NCBI GenBank assembly: GCA_945952415.1
Contig: CAMFIF010000004.1
Location: 1 to 64,000, forward strand
Length of the DNA stretch: 64,000 nt
From: an uncultured Rhizobium sp.
Lineage (GTDB): Bacteria > Pseudomonadota > Alphaproteobacteria > Rhizobiales > Rhizobiaceae
Reading direction: 5' to 3'
A program made the translations under genes and the position numbers. Of the stretch, positions 1-8,362 are shown one piece after another (within the stretch, counting starts at the first letter, position 1; each line of letters starts with the position of its first letter). The notes under the pieces were generated by a model. That model was not told where the DNA came from and did not search any database. It saw only the letters and a program-made list of their open reading frames with translations.

Positions 1-50
1 AAGGCGGGTCAAATCTCGGTGGAAACGCCGGGTCACTTCTCAGTGGAAAT
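1..50. repeat. Tandem terminal repeats of an IS21-type element (edge)
   Basis: Two 20-base units at 6-25 and 30-49 match at 17 of 20 positions and are spaced 24 bases apart. Both have the pattern GGGTCA...TCTC.GTGGAAA. Tandem short repeats of this kind form the ends of IS21-family elements. The element itself would lie to the left of the window, so only its edge is seen. The family assignment comes from the look of the repeats, because no transposase is present in the window. Confidence 0.45.
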
Positions 51-667
51 CAACACCATGACTTCGGCATGATACTTCCCGCACGTCCGTATCGTCTCTC
101 CGCCAATTCTCCATTTTGCTCCTTCGGCGCCAGCACATTTGAACCAGTGGACAGGGGCTCTCGCTCCTGAACTTGCCGGTGATGGGAAGACCGCCCCGCT
201 GCGGACCGGTCGGTCGCATGGTGACGGACCAACGCAAGCAGGAGCCATTCATATGATTGGCAGCACAATAGGCCTCGATCTGAGCGTGGCCGCTGAGGCG
301 ATCTTCACCTGTCGAAGCCAGTCGAGTGCAGTGAACGGAATGCTCATGGAGCTGTTCCTTGCCTTATCTTGCCCACTGTGCGCCCTATCAAAGGTCGGCG
401 CCGCCGAAGAACGTCGAGGGACCGCGCGAGTTTCCTGGGATGATGAACCGGTACACGCCGATCGATTGCAGCCACCTTCGTCTCCGGCTTAACTGACCTC
501 CATGAAAGATCTTGCGTCCATTCCGGTCAGCGAAGCGGCGACCGTCGTGCTGCCTGTCAAGGCGGAAGGGCCTGTCCGGCGCGTTATCGCCCTTTGGGGG
601 AATGGCGCCGGCGCGCCTCGCGGTCAGACGCAGGAAGCATCTGCGGATTCGGGAGCCCTGCGCCAAT
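51..667. other. Gene-poor stretch beside the IS edge
   Basis: Several overlapping open frames exist on both strands, but none has a recognisable domain, a good ribosome binding site or a protein-like composition. A short frame at about 436 starts like a Rho-binding antiterminator (tyrosine-threonine-proline-isoleucine-aspartate-cysteine) but stops after about 17 codons. The stretch probably consists of insertion debris. I see no supported gene in it. Confidence 0.4.
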
Positions 668-927
668 ATGAAGAAAGTGGCGGCGCTGGCGAGCGCCGTA
701 TCCGTTTGACCCATCGAATCCAGTGTACCGCATATGCCACCGTCGGTGAGCGACAGCTCCGTCTGGCTTGCGAAAACCCCCTCCAGGGAGCTGGCAGGCT
801 CACGCTGCGCAGTTGCGACGAAGCCGCAGAGAACTGTCAGATTCCAGTTGCGGGGTGCGGCACGCCCTCACCGTTAAACGAGACAATGCAGGCAGATAAA
901 GCATGGATCTGCGGCACCACTACCTGA
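668..927 (+). pseudogene. Possible small secreted protein, interrupted by a frameshift
   Basis: An ATG at 668 begins a peptide MKKVAALASAVSV that looks like the start of a signal peptide but stops at 709. A second frame, open through this stretch, continues to a stop at 925-927. Its last 70 residues contain five cysteines and look protein-like. Joining the two by a single frameshift would give a cysteine-rich secreted protein of about 80 residues. It would end 13 bases before the next gene, whose Shine-Dalgarno sequence follows directly. The joining is inference and no family is recognised. Confidence 0.25.
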
Positions 928-940
928 AGGGGATATACAC

Positions 941-1759
941 ATGTCTGGCAAGGGTCTTCCTTTGACGTGGGCCGGTTTTTGGCTGGCGATCGGCATGGTC
1001 GGAATGGCGATGCAGGCGGCCGCTCAGGAGTCCGACTATTGGGCACAGGCAGCTGCCCAAATGGACGAACAAAATCGGCAGAACCAGGAAATGTGGCGCA
1101 GCCAACAAGAGCAAATGGATTTGCTTCGGAGGAATAGCGAGGCCGCCGCACAGCAGGATGAAGAGGCGTATGACACATCTGACACTGGAAGCTACGCGCC
1201 GAATTCCTTCGTCTCGTTTCCTCCGCAGGCCTGGAACAATTTTGCAGCCCACCTTCTGGAAACGCACAATCAGGAGATCGAAGACAGCTTCGGCAAGGAC
1301 CCCGCCTATCGGGACCTGCTGCGAGGCGTGTGGACCTTCAGCAGGTCCAGCCCGGACGCCGCCCAAAAAACCTGCGCGGCAACCTTCTGGACAAGGAACG
1401 GCGGCGTCACGCTCTTCCATTTCGGGGGCGCAAACGATCTCACCATGCTGGGATTTTTCGGGACGGGCATTCCTGCTGCGAAGCGGCCGAAAATCGTCAC
1501 CATGGACCTCACCCAGTCCGGCGAGACACAGCGGGTGCGCGCGCTGAACATGCATTTCGGAGCGGTCAAGGCGATGGGCATGGCTCTCTTCAACGTCAAC
1601 ACGCCGGCGATCCTGATCGGCGCCATCGAGGACAAGCAGGATTTCCAAATCCGGATGAACGGCGCGACGATTGCGCAAGGTGCATGGCATAGCGGTCTGA
1701 AGGCCCGTAATGAGCTCGCGGCGTGTCTTAAGAGCCAAGGCTACCTGGCCAAAAAATAG
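941..1759 (+). CDS. Secreted protein of unknown function
   Basis: The 272-residue product begins with a likely signal peptide (hydrophobic stretch about residues 8-25, then QAAAQ), so it is probably periplasmic. Residues 30-80 are rich in Gln, Asn, Glu and Arg and may form a coiled coil. The remaining 190 residues look like a compact alpha/beta domain with two cysteines, one in KTCAATFW and one in LAACLKSQ, that could form a disulphide. The start is supported by AAGGGGAT at 927-934. No family is recognised. The gene may be cotranscribed with the broken frame just upstream. It is followed by about 250 bases without a gene, before the convergent regulator. Confidence 0.6.
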   Translation: MSGKGLPLTWAGFWLAIGMVGMAMQAAAQESDYWAQAAAQMDEQNRQNQEMWRSQQEQMDLLRRNSEAAAQQDEEAYDTSDTGSYAPNSFVSFPPQAWNNFAAHLLETHNQEIEDSFGKDPAYRDLLRGVWTFSRSSPDAAQKTCAATFWTRNGGVTLFHFGGANDLTMLGFFGTGIPAAKRPKIVTMDLTQSGETQRVRALNMHFGAVKAMGMALFNVNTPAILIGAIEDKQDFQIRMNGATIAQGAWHSGLKARNELAACLKSQGYLAKK

Positions 1760-2008
1760 TCCATGCCATGCCTGCCACCTGTATGGCCGCAGGGCCATAC
1801 ATGCTGGATCTCGCCCTCGTCCGGAATGCCCGTGCTGCTGAACCCAGATAATGGCTACGCGCCCGGCGATACGAGGCTCCGCACTGATCCGGCTGTAAAA
1901 CGGTTGCACGTCATGTACAGCGCCCTTGATAGGCCCACGTCTATGTCGGCCAAGCTGCCATGGGACCCCGAAACCGGTCACCGAAAATGTGACATACCAT
2001 CAATATCT

Positions 2009-2632
2009 TCATTCGACCGCAACTTCCCGCCGATCCCTGAAGATAGGAGTGGTGCCGACCCAGAGCTCCCGGGCCGCAACATCGCCGACATTGCGCGCCC
2101 GGTGCGGTAGCGAGGACGGGAAGTGCAGCGTATCGCCAGCCTTCAGGTGGTATTGCGAACCATTGACCTCATAAAGAATCTCGCCTTCGATAACATAAAC
2201 GAAATCTTCCCCCTCATGGGTCATCATCTCCGACTCGTAGCCAACGGGGATGAGCGTTATGCATCCATTGAGCTTGGCGCCGGGGAAGCCGCGCTCCAGG
2301 ATTTCGTAGACCCTCTCCTTCGTTTCCACCGTATAGCCCGTGCGCGATTCGGAGCGGGAGATCATCGACGGGGTGTGATTTGGCTCCTCGGAGAGAAAGG
2401 CATCCACCGCCGTGCCGAGCGAATTGGCTATTTTGTAAAGCGAGATGAGAGAAGGTGCGGAAAGGCCGCGTTCCACCTGGCTGATAAAACCTTCAGTCAA
2501 ATCACACTCGGCGGCAACCTGCTTCATGGTCTTGCCGATCGCCTTCCGACGTTGTCGCAGAAGCTGTCCGAGCCGCGCACCCTCATTGCCGGACGTGGCC
2601 TCCCCAGCCTTTGCATTTGCATCCATCGACAT
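2009..2632 (-). CDS. XRE-family regulator with C-terminal cupin domain (operon A)
   Basis: A 207-residue transcription factor. Residues 20-75 form a helix-turn-helix of the XRE/SutR type (...LGQLLRQRRKAIGKTMKQV..., then TEGFISQVERG). Residues 115-195 form a small cupin domain (GEDFVYVIEGEI, AGDTLHFPSSLPHRA). Cupin-linked XRE proteins usually sense a small amine, amino acid or peptide and repress a neighbouring transport operon. The ATG at 2632 is preferred because GGAG lies nine bases upstream; a GTG at 2647 and an ATG at 2641 are also in frame. The gene is divergent from peptide transporter operon A, with a perfect palindrome between them. A close relative sits at 10215-10843. The ligand cannot be read from the sequence. 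Confidence 0.88.
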   Translation of the reverse strand: MSMDANAKAGEATSGNEGARLGQLLRQRRKAIGKTMKQVAAECDLTEGFISQVERGLSAPSLISLYKIANSLGTAVDAFLSEEPNHTPSMISRSESRTGYTVETKERVYEILERGFPGAKLNGCITLIPVGYESEMMTHEGEDFVYVIEGEILYEVNGSQYHLKAGDTLHFPSSLPHRARNVGDVAARELWVGTTPIFRDRREVAVE

Positions 2633-2668
2633 GAGGCACATCTCCACTTGACTTGGTTCATTAAATAA

Positions 2669-2687
2669 ACTTTAGTTATTCTAAAGT
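2669..2687. promoter_or_regulatory. Palindromic operator between XRE regulator and operon A
   Basis: The sequence ACTTTAG-ttatt-CTAAAGT is a perfect inverted repeat with 7-base arms and a 5-base spacer. It lies 37 bases upstream of the regulator start and 137 bases upstream of the transporter start, in an AT-rich stretch. Its position fits an operator for the XRE-cupin protein. A variant (GCTATAG-catga-CTAAAGT) lies at 16214-16232 in front of operon B, which strengthens the assignment. Confidence 0.6.
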
Positions 2688-2823
2688 CGAGTTAAGGCGT
2701 TTCCGCCGGACCGAAGCATAGCAAAACAAGGGAAAACACTCGACATTTTTTTGCCCGACGATGGAGCGGGTGGGAGCCGCGGCTGAAGCAGCTGCAAAGC
2801 AATAAATGGGAGGCTTAAGCAGT

Positions 2824-4401
2824 ATGAATAGAATGATGCTATCGCTCATGGGGGCGGTCTTTGCCGTGATGCCCCTGTCCAATCCAGCCGCAGCCGTTGA
2901 GCGCGGCGGTGCCATGAGCTTTGCTCGATATGACGATTCCGTGCTCATCGACCCGGTCTGGGCCGAGCGCAACCCGGATATCTGGATGGTGACCAATCTT
3001 TACGATACGCTGCTGCGTAATGGCGAAAAGGGTGCCCTCGAGCCCGGCCTTGCAGAAAAGCACGCTGTTTCGGCGGATGGCAAGACCATCACCCTGACGC
3101 TGCGCGAAGGCGTGAAGTTCTCCGATGGCTCCGCGCTGACCACGGACGACGTGGTTTTCTCGCTTGAGCGGGCGCGCAATCCCGACGGCCCCTGGGGCAA
3201 TCTGCTCGCCTCCGTGACCGAGGTAAAGGCAGAGGGTAACACGGTGATGCTGTCGCTGAAGCAGCCGGATCCCACCATCCTTTCCGTGCTGGCGACGTTC
3301 AACACCGCCATCATGCCAAAAGCGGCCTACGAAAAGATGCAGGGCGCGAACGACCAGGAGAAGGCCTCTGCCTTCTATGCGGCGGGCCCCGTCACCTCCG
3401 GCCCTTTCATGCTCAAGGAACACCAGAAGGGTTCCCGCATGGTCTTCGTGCGCAATCCCAATTACTGGCGCTCCGGCGAAGACGGAAAGCCGCTTCCCTA
3501 TCTGGATGAAGTGGACTTCGACATCATCCCCGATGACGCGACCCGCATCCTGAAGCTGCAGTCGGGAGAAGTCGACGGTGCGGAATTCATTCCCTTCTCG
3601 CGGGTGGCTGAGCTTTCTACCGATCCCAACCTCGACATGAAGCTCTTCCCCTCTTCGCGCATCATCTACGCGCCGATCAACAGCCGCGACGCCAAGGCAG
3701 ACGGGTCAAAGAACCCCCTTTCGGACAAGCGGGTACGTCAGGCGCTCAACTATGCCACGGACAAGAGCGCGATCATTCGTCTCGTGACCTTCGATACCGG
3801 CATGCCCATGACATCGCTGATGCCGATGGCGACAACCTACCATTATGGCCCGCAGCCCCTTTACCCCTATGATCCTGCCAAGGCGCAGGCGCTTCTGAAA
3901 GAAGCCGGCATAGAAGGCGGTCTCGACATCACACTGACGACCCTTGCGGGTTCTGCTGACGATTCCACGCTCTTTACCGCCCTTCAGCAGATGTGGCAGG
4001 GCATCGGCGTCAACCTCAAGGTCGAGCAGGTGGATAGCCCGACACGCGGCGAGAAGAACCGGTCCGGTAATTTCGACATCCATACCTATGGCTGGGCGAA
4101 CGATATCAACGACCCCGCACAGGTCACCAGCTGGCTTGGCTATTACAAGCACCGGCAGGCGGTCGGTACCGGCTGGAACAATGCGGACTTCAACGCCCTC
4201 TTCGAAACCTCAATGACCGAGACGGATCCCGACAAACGGCGTGAGGAATTTAAGAAGATGCAGGAGATTTATGCAGAAGAGGCGCCCTTGCTGTTCCTCT
4301 ATGAAACGCCCTTTGCGGTGGCTCTTGCAAAATCCGTCAAGGATTATGTCCAGTCGCCCCTGGGTGCGAATGATTTCTCCACCGCGTGGAAGAGCAAGTA
4401 G
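2824..4401 (+). CDS. Peptide-type ABC transporter, substrate-binding protein (operon A)
   Basis: A 525-residue periplasmic binding protein of the SBP_bac_5 (DppA/OppA-like) family. It carries a signal peptide (residues 1-24, ending NPAAA). The body has the usual family layout: an N-terminal lobe with the GLAEKHAVSADGKTITLTLR stretch, then SDKRVRQALNYATDK. The length is normal for the family. The ATG at 2824 is chosen over one at 2806 because GGGAGG at 2808-2813 lies ten bases before it. It is the first gene of an operon with two permeases, two ATPases and an aminopeptidase P. That context points to di- or oligopeptides, or a related amide, as substrate. A hairpin follows the stop codon. Confidence 0.9.
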   Translation: MNRMMLSLMGAVFAVMPLSNPAAAVERGGAMSFARYDDSVLIDPVWAERNPDIWMVTNLYDTLLRNGEKGALEPGLAEKHAVSADGKTITLTLREGVKFSDGSALTTDDVVFSLERARNPDGPWGNLLASVTEVKAEGNTVMLSLKQPDPTILSVLATFNTAIMPKAAYEKMQGANDQEKASAFYAAGPVTSGPFMLKEHQKGSRMVFVRNPNYWRSGEDGKPLPYLDEVDFDIIPDDATRILKLQSGEVDGAEFIPFSRVAELSTDPNLDMKLFPSSRIIYAPINSRDAKADGSKNPLSDKRVRQALNYATDKSAIIRLVTFDTGMPMTSLMPMATTYHYGPQPLYPYDPAKAQALLKEAGIEGGLDITLTTLAGSADDSTLFTALQQMWQGIGVNLKVEQVDSPTRGEKNRSGNFDIHTYGWANDINDPAQVTSWLGYYKHRQAVGTGWNNADFNALFETSMTETDPDKRREEFKKMQEIYAEEAPLLFLYETPFAVALAKSVKDYVQSPLGANDFSTAWKSK

Positions 4402-4420
4402 TCCCCTCCCGCATGCCTCG

Positions 4421-4454
4421 GGAACAGGTCCGCTCAGGGCCTGTTCCTCTTTTC
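4421..4454 (+). terminator. Hairpin between binding-protein and permease genes (operon A)
   Basis: GGAACAGG (4421-4428) pairs perfectly with CCTGTTCC (4440-4447) across an 11-base loop and is followed by TCTTTTC. It resembles a weak intrinsic terminator or an mRNA-stabilising structure. Such hairpins keep binding-protein transcripts more abundant than permease transcripts. The permease Shine-Dalgarno sequence (GGGGAG) follows shortly after. Confidence 0.55.
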
Positions 4455-4470
4455 ATTCCGGGGAGCTGTC

Positions 4471-5412
4471 ATGCCTTCGCTTTCCTATCTCCTGTCCCGT
4501 CTTCTGCAGATCGTCCCTACCTTTCTGCTGGTTATGGTATTCATCTTTCTCTTCGTGCGGCTTCTCCCCGGCGATCCGGCCATTGCCATGGCGGAAGCCA
4601 AGGCGAGCGACCAGCAGCTCGTGGAAATCCGCGAGCGCCTGGGTCTCAACGAACCGCTTCCGGTTCAGTTCGGCTACTTCGTGCGGAACACGCTGACCGG
4701 GGATCTCGGCCGTTCCATCCTCATGAAAAGGCCGGTGATCGAGGTGATCATGGAGCGCCTGCCGGTCACCATCTATCTGTCGCTTTATGCGGTGGCGCTA
4801 TCGGTGCTGGTGGCCGCTCCGCTGGCGCTTCTTGCCGCCACACGCGCGAACAGCGCAACCGATGTGGCGATCCGCGGTGTGTTCCAGGTTGGCCTGTCGA
4901 TGCCGGTCTTCTACATCGGTCTCGTCTTGCTGACAGTTCTGGGAGCCAAGCTGCGGCTCTTTCCCGTAGGGGGCTATGGGCGGACCTTTTTCGCCAATCT
5001 TTATCATCTCGCACTGCCTGCGCTCAGCATCGCGCTATATACCTCCGCCATCCTGATGCGCAATCTGAGAGCCTCGCTGGTAGAAGTGCTCGATGCGGAA
5101 TTCGTGCAGTTCGCCCGCGCCAAGGGGCTGCCGCGGCGCGTGGTTTTGAGCCGCCATGTGTTGCGCAATGCGCTTGTGTCGGCCGTCACGCTGCTCGGCC
5201 TTTCGATCGGAAACCTGATGAGCGGCACGCTGGTGACCGAGACCGTCTTTGCGGTTCCCGGCGTCGGGCGGCTGATGCTGGAGGCGATCTTCGCCCGCGA
5301 CTATCCGCTGATCCAGGGGCTGACGCTCACCTTCGCCGTCATCGTTTCCCTGACCTTCCTTGCCACGGACCTCGTCCAGTCCTGGCTCGATCCGAGGCTT
5401 CGCCAGGCATGA
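4471..5412 (+). CDS. Peptide-type ABC transporter, permease 1 (DppB-like, operon A)
   Basis: A 313-residue inner-membrane permease of the DppB/OppB family. It has an N-terminal membrane segment (residues 9-31, IVPTFLLVMVFIFLFVRLLPG), the conserved LLPGDPA motif after it, and five further hydrophobic segments. The cytoplasmic coupling motif reads FARAKGLPRRVVLSRHVLRN at about residues 213-232. GGGGAG lies six bases before the start. The stop codon overlaps the next start as ATGA, so the two permeases are translationally coupled. It should pair with the downstream permease to form the channel. Confidence 0.92.
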   Translation: MPSLSYLLSRLLQIVPTFLLVMVFIFLFVRLLPGDPAIAMAEAKASDQQLVEIRERLGLNEPLPVQFGYFVRNTLTGDLGRSILMKRPVIEVIMERLPVTIYLSLYAVALSVLVAAPLALLAATRANSATDVAIRGVFQVGLSMPVFYIGLVLLTVLGAKLRLFPVGGYGRTFFANLYHLALPALSIALYTSAILMRNLRASLVEVLDAEFVQFARAKGLPRRVVLSRHVLRNALVSAVTLLGLSIGNLMSGTLVTETVFAVPGVGRLMLEAIFARDYPLIQGLTLTFAVIVSLTFLATDLVQSWLDPRLRQA

Positions 5413-6278
5413 CCACGCTCGAATTCCCCGCACCGCCGCAGCGCAGCCGTCTCTCCGCCTTTCTCGGGCTTGCCCTCAGGCGGCCCGCCTTCCTGATCGG
5501 CACCGGCATCATCGCCGCATCCTTGCTCATTGCACTGATGCCCGGTCTTTTCGCTCCCTACGATCCGCTGGCCTTCGACATGGGCGCGATCCAGCAGGGG
5601 CCCTCGCTCAGCCATCCCTTCGGCACCGACGGGTTTGGACGCGATATCCTGAGCCGCGTGCTCTGGGCCTACCGGGTCGACATGCAGATGGCCTTCTTCG
5701 CCACCGTCTTTGCCCTGATGATCGGCGTGACGACGGGCGCGCTCGTTGGCTATTACGGCGGCATTGCCGACATGATCTTCGGTCGGCTGGTCGATGCGGT
5801 CATCACCTTTCCCTTCCTGGTTCTGGTCATTGCCATCGTGGCGGTGCTGGGGCCCGGCCTCGTCAACATGTATGTCGCGATCACCGCGGTGAACTGGGTC
5901 TATTATGCCCGGCTGACGCGGGCGGAGATCATGGCGCAGAAGGCGCAGGATTACGCCGCCGCTGCCCGCGTGCTCGGCTATTCCGACGGTCGGATCATCT
6001 TTCGGCATCTGCTGCCCAACGCGCTCGGTCCGGTCATCGTCTACTGGATGACGGACATGGCGCTGGCCATCCTGCTCGGTTCCTCGCTCGGCTATCTCGG
6101 GCTTGGGGCGCAGCCACCCGCAGCCGAATGGGGCGTGCTGATTGCCGAAGGGCGTAATTTCATCATGACCGCCTGGTGGATCAGCCTGATGCCGGGGCTT
6201 GCCATCGTGCTGACGGGGCTGGGCTTCAGCCTGATGGGGGATTCCCTTGCCGACCTTCTCCGACCGAAAGGGCGCTGA
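5409..6278 (+). CDS. Peptide-type ABC transporter, permease 2 (DppC-like, operon A)
   Basis: A 289-residue permease of the DppC/OppC family. Its first membrane segment (about residues 24-46) is followed by the family motif FGTDGFGRDILSRVLW. The coupling loop reads YAAAARVLGYSDGRIIFRHL, followed by LPNALGP. The C-terminus has GLGAQPPAAEWG and ends MGDSLADLLRPKGR, both typical of DppC. The start is the ATG that overlaps the upstream TGA. A longer open frame extends upstream, but it overlaps the upstream permease gene and is ignored. Confidence 0.92.
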   Translation: MTTLEFPAPPQRSRLSAFLGLALRRPAFLIGTGIIAASLLIALMPGLFAPYDPLAFDMGAIQQGPSLSHPFGTDGFGRDILSRVLWAYRVDMQMAFFATVFALMIGVTTGALVGYYGGIADMIFGRLVDAVITFPFLVLVIAIVAVLGPGLVNMYVAITAVNWVYYARLTRAEIMAQKAQDYAAAARVLGYSDGRIIFRHLLPNALGPVIVYWMTDMALAILLGSSLGYLGLGAQPPAAEWGVLIAEGRNFIMTAWWISLMPGLAIVLTGLGFSLMGDSLADLLRPKGR

Positions 6279-6284
6279 GCCGTG

Positions 6285-7301
6285 ATGTCCGATACCAAGT
6301 TCGAAGCTGCCGACCGCCCGGTTATGCTGGAAATCCGCAATCTCATCACCAGTTTCGGCCCGCCGGAACGGCCGCTCGTGGCGGTGGATCGCCTGTCGCT
6401 CAAGCTGCGCCAGGGCGAAATCCTCGGTCTGGTGGGAGAAAGCGGTTCGGGAAAATCCATCACGCTGCGCTCCATTCTGGGTCTCATCCGCCCGCGCGGA
6501 CGGGTATCCGGTGAAATCCTCTGGAAGGGGCGCGATCTCGTGCCGCTGTCCGAGCGGGCGCTCGGAGATATTCGCGGCAAGGAGATTGCCATGATCTTCC
6601 AGGAGCCCATGACCTCTCTCAATCCCCTGCTGCCCGTCGGGATCCAGATCACCGAAAATCTTGCAGCCCATACGGATCTTGACGCTGCAAGCCGCCGCCG
6701 GGAGGCAATCACTCTTCTCGATCGTGTCGGTATTCCTGGCGCGGCCGCGCGACTGGGGGATTTCCCCCATGAGTTTTCCGGAGGCATGCGCCAAAGGGTG
6801 ATGATTGCAATCGCCCTCGCCTCCCGGCCAGCACTGCTTCTCGCGGACGAGCCGACCACCGCGCTCGACGTGACGATACAGGACCAGATTCTGCGCCTCC
6901 TGCAATCGCTGGCGGGAGAATTCGGAATGTCGGTCATCCTCGTTACCCACGACATGGGCGTGGTGGCGGCCTGTTGCGATAATGTGGCCGTCATGTATGG
7001 CGGGCGCCTTTGTGAAATCGGCTCGACCGATACGGTGATCGAACGGCCGGCGCATCCCTATACGGAAGGGCTCCTGCATTCGATCCCGCGCGGTGGAGCT
7101 CCGCGCACGCCGCTTTACTCTATTCCTGGCCTGCCTTCCGGCCTCGCAGATCGGCCGGCTGCTTGTGCATTCGCATCCCGGTGTCCCGCAGCGACACAGC
7201 TGTGCCGGGAAACACTGCCGTTGCCGACCGAGGTCGCTGCCGGACGGATGCTCGCCTGTCATCACCCCCGCCGCACAGCCGAGGAACTTCGACATGGATG
7301 A
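6285..7301 (+). CDS. Peptide-type ABC transporter, ATPase 1 (DppD-like, operon A)
   Basis: A 338-residue ATPase of the DppD/OppD family. Visible motifs are Walker A GESGSGKS, signature FSGGMRQR, Walker B LLLADEPTTALD and the switch histidine in VTHDMG. The C-terminal oligopeptide-transporter domain carries the cysteine-rich CAFASRCPAATQLC motif, which in relatives binds an iron-sulphur cluster. The start could also be a GTG three bases earlier. The gene lies a few bases after the second permease and overlaps the next ATPase gene by eight bases. It should form a heterodimer with that ATPase. Confidence 0.92.
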   Translation: MSDTKFEAADRPVMLEIRNLITSFGPPERPLVAVDRLSLKLRQGEILGLVGESGSGKSITLRSILGLIRPRGRVSGEILWKGRDLVPLSERALGDIRGKEIAMIFQEPMTSLNPLLPVGIQITENLAAHTDLDAASRRREAITLLDRVGIPGAAARLGDFPHEFSGGMRQRVMIAIALASRPALLLADEPTTALDVTIQDQILRLLQSLAGEFGMSVILVTHDMGVVAACCDNVAVMYGGRLCEIGSTDTVIERPAHPYTEGLLHSIPRGGAPRTPLYSIPGLPSGLADRPAACAFASRCPAATQLCRETLPLPTEVAAGRMLACHHPRRTAEELRHG

Positions 7302-8328
7302 ACCAACCCTTCTTTCGGTTTCCGGTCTGCATGTCCGCTTTTCCAAGAGCCGCAATCTTGTGAACCAGGTCCTTGGCCAGCCAGCCAAGATCGTGCGTGC
7401 CCTGAACGGCGTTGACCTTTCGGTGGCACGCGGAGAAACCCTCGGCATTGTCGGCGAGTCCGGCTGCGGCAAGTCCACGCTTGCCCGGGCGATCGCCGGA
7501 CTGGTATCGCCAACCGAGGGGCAGATCTGCTTCGAGGGCAAGCCCGTATCCGGCCTCACCGGCCGGGAGCGACGGGACTACAATCGCAGGGTTCAACTGA
7601 TTTTCCAGGATCCCTACAGTTCCCTCAATCCGCGCATGACCGTGGGCGACATGCTGCGCGAGGCGCTGACGGTGCATCGCATGCGCTCCGGTGCGGCGGT
7701 CGGTACGCGTATCGGTGAATTGCTGGATCTGGTACGGTTGCCTCCCGATGCCGTTGAGAGATTTCCGCACGAATTTTCCGGCGGCCAGCGCCAGCGCGTC
7801 GCCATCGCCCGAGCGCTCTCGGTGGAACCCGACTGCCTGATCGCGGACGAACTGGTCTCCGCACTCGATGTTTCGGTGCAGGCGCAGGTCGTCAATCTGA
7901 TGCTCGACCTGCAGGAGCGTCTGGGATTGGCCGTGCTGTTCGTGGCCCATGATCTGCGGCTGGTACGGCATGTCTCGCACCGGGTGGCGGTCATCTATCT
8001 CGGCTCCGTGGTCGAAATAGGCCCCTCCGAAACCCTCTTCACCGCCCCCAGGCACCCCTATTCACAGGCGCTGCTTTCCGCCGCGCCGAGCCTCGACGTG
8101 CGACATCGCAGGACCGCACCGGCCCTGTCTGGTGAACTGCCAAGCCCCCTCGCCATTCCCCCGGGCTGCCCGTTCCACCAGCGCTGCCCGCACGCGGCCG
8201 ACATTTGCCGGCGAGACAAACCGGAACTGCGCCCCGCAGGCGCGGGCATGGCCGCCTGCCATTTTGCCGGTGACACAGGGCCCGAAGGTTTTTTCCCCGC
8301 TCTCCCCTCTCTCACGACATCTGCCTGA
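7294..8328 (+). CDS. Peptide-type ABC transporter, ATPase 2 (DppF-like, operon A)
   Basis: A 344-residue ATPase of the DppF/OppF family with Walker A GESGCGKS, signature FSGGQRQR and the switch histidine in VAHDLR. The Walker B strand reads LIADELVSALDVS, with leucine where most relatives have proline after the DE pair. The catalytic glutamate is intact, so activity is probably unaffected. The C-terminal motif CPFHQRCPHAADIC is present. The start at 7294 (MDEPTLLSV) is chosen because it overlaps the upstream stop by eight bases and removes an extension without similarity to the family. Confidence 0.9.
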   Translation: MDEPTLLSVSGLHVRFSKSRNLVNQVLGQPAKIVRALNGVDLSVARGETLGIVGESGCGKSTLARAIAGLVSPTEGQICFEGKPVSGLTGRERRDYNRRVQLIFQDPYSSLNPRMTVGDMLREALTVHRMRSGAAVGTRIGELLDLVRLPPDAVERFPHEFSGGQRQRVAIARALSVEPDCLIADELVSALDVSVQAQVVNLMLDLQERLGLAVLFVAHDLRLVRHVSHRVAVIYLGSVVEIGPSETLFTAPRHPYSQALLSAAPSLDVRHRRTAPALSGELPSPLAIPPGCPFHQRCPHAADICRRDKPELRPAGAGMAACHFAGDTGPEGFFPALPSLTTSA

Positions 8329-8362
8329 AGAAATCCGGGCAAGCTCTCGAAGGACCGTTTCC

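Noticed and set aside
436-486. Short frame starting MNRYTPIDC, like a Rho-binding antiterminator
   Set aside because: It ends after about 17 codons and the following frames do not continue the family.
241-492. Open frame beginning IGSTIGLDLS that recalls the N-terminus of IS110-type transposases
   Set aside because: Only the first few residues are similar; the catalytic DEDD residues and later motifs are not visible.
920-1981. Long minus-strand open frame of about 350 codons over the secreted-protein gene
   Set aside because: It is the reverse of the better-supported plus-strand gene, with a composition rich in Arg, Gly and Pro typical of a shadow frame.
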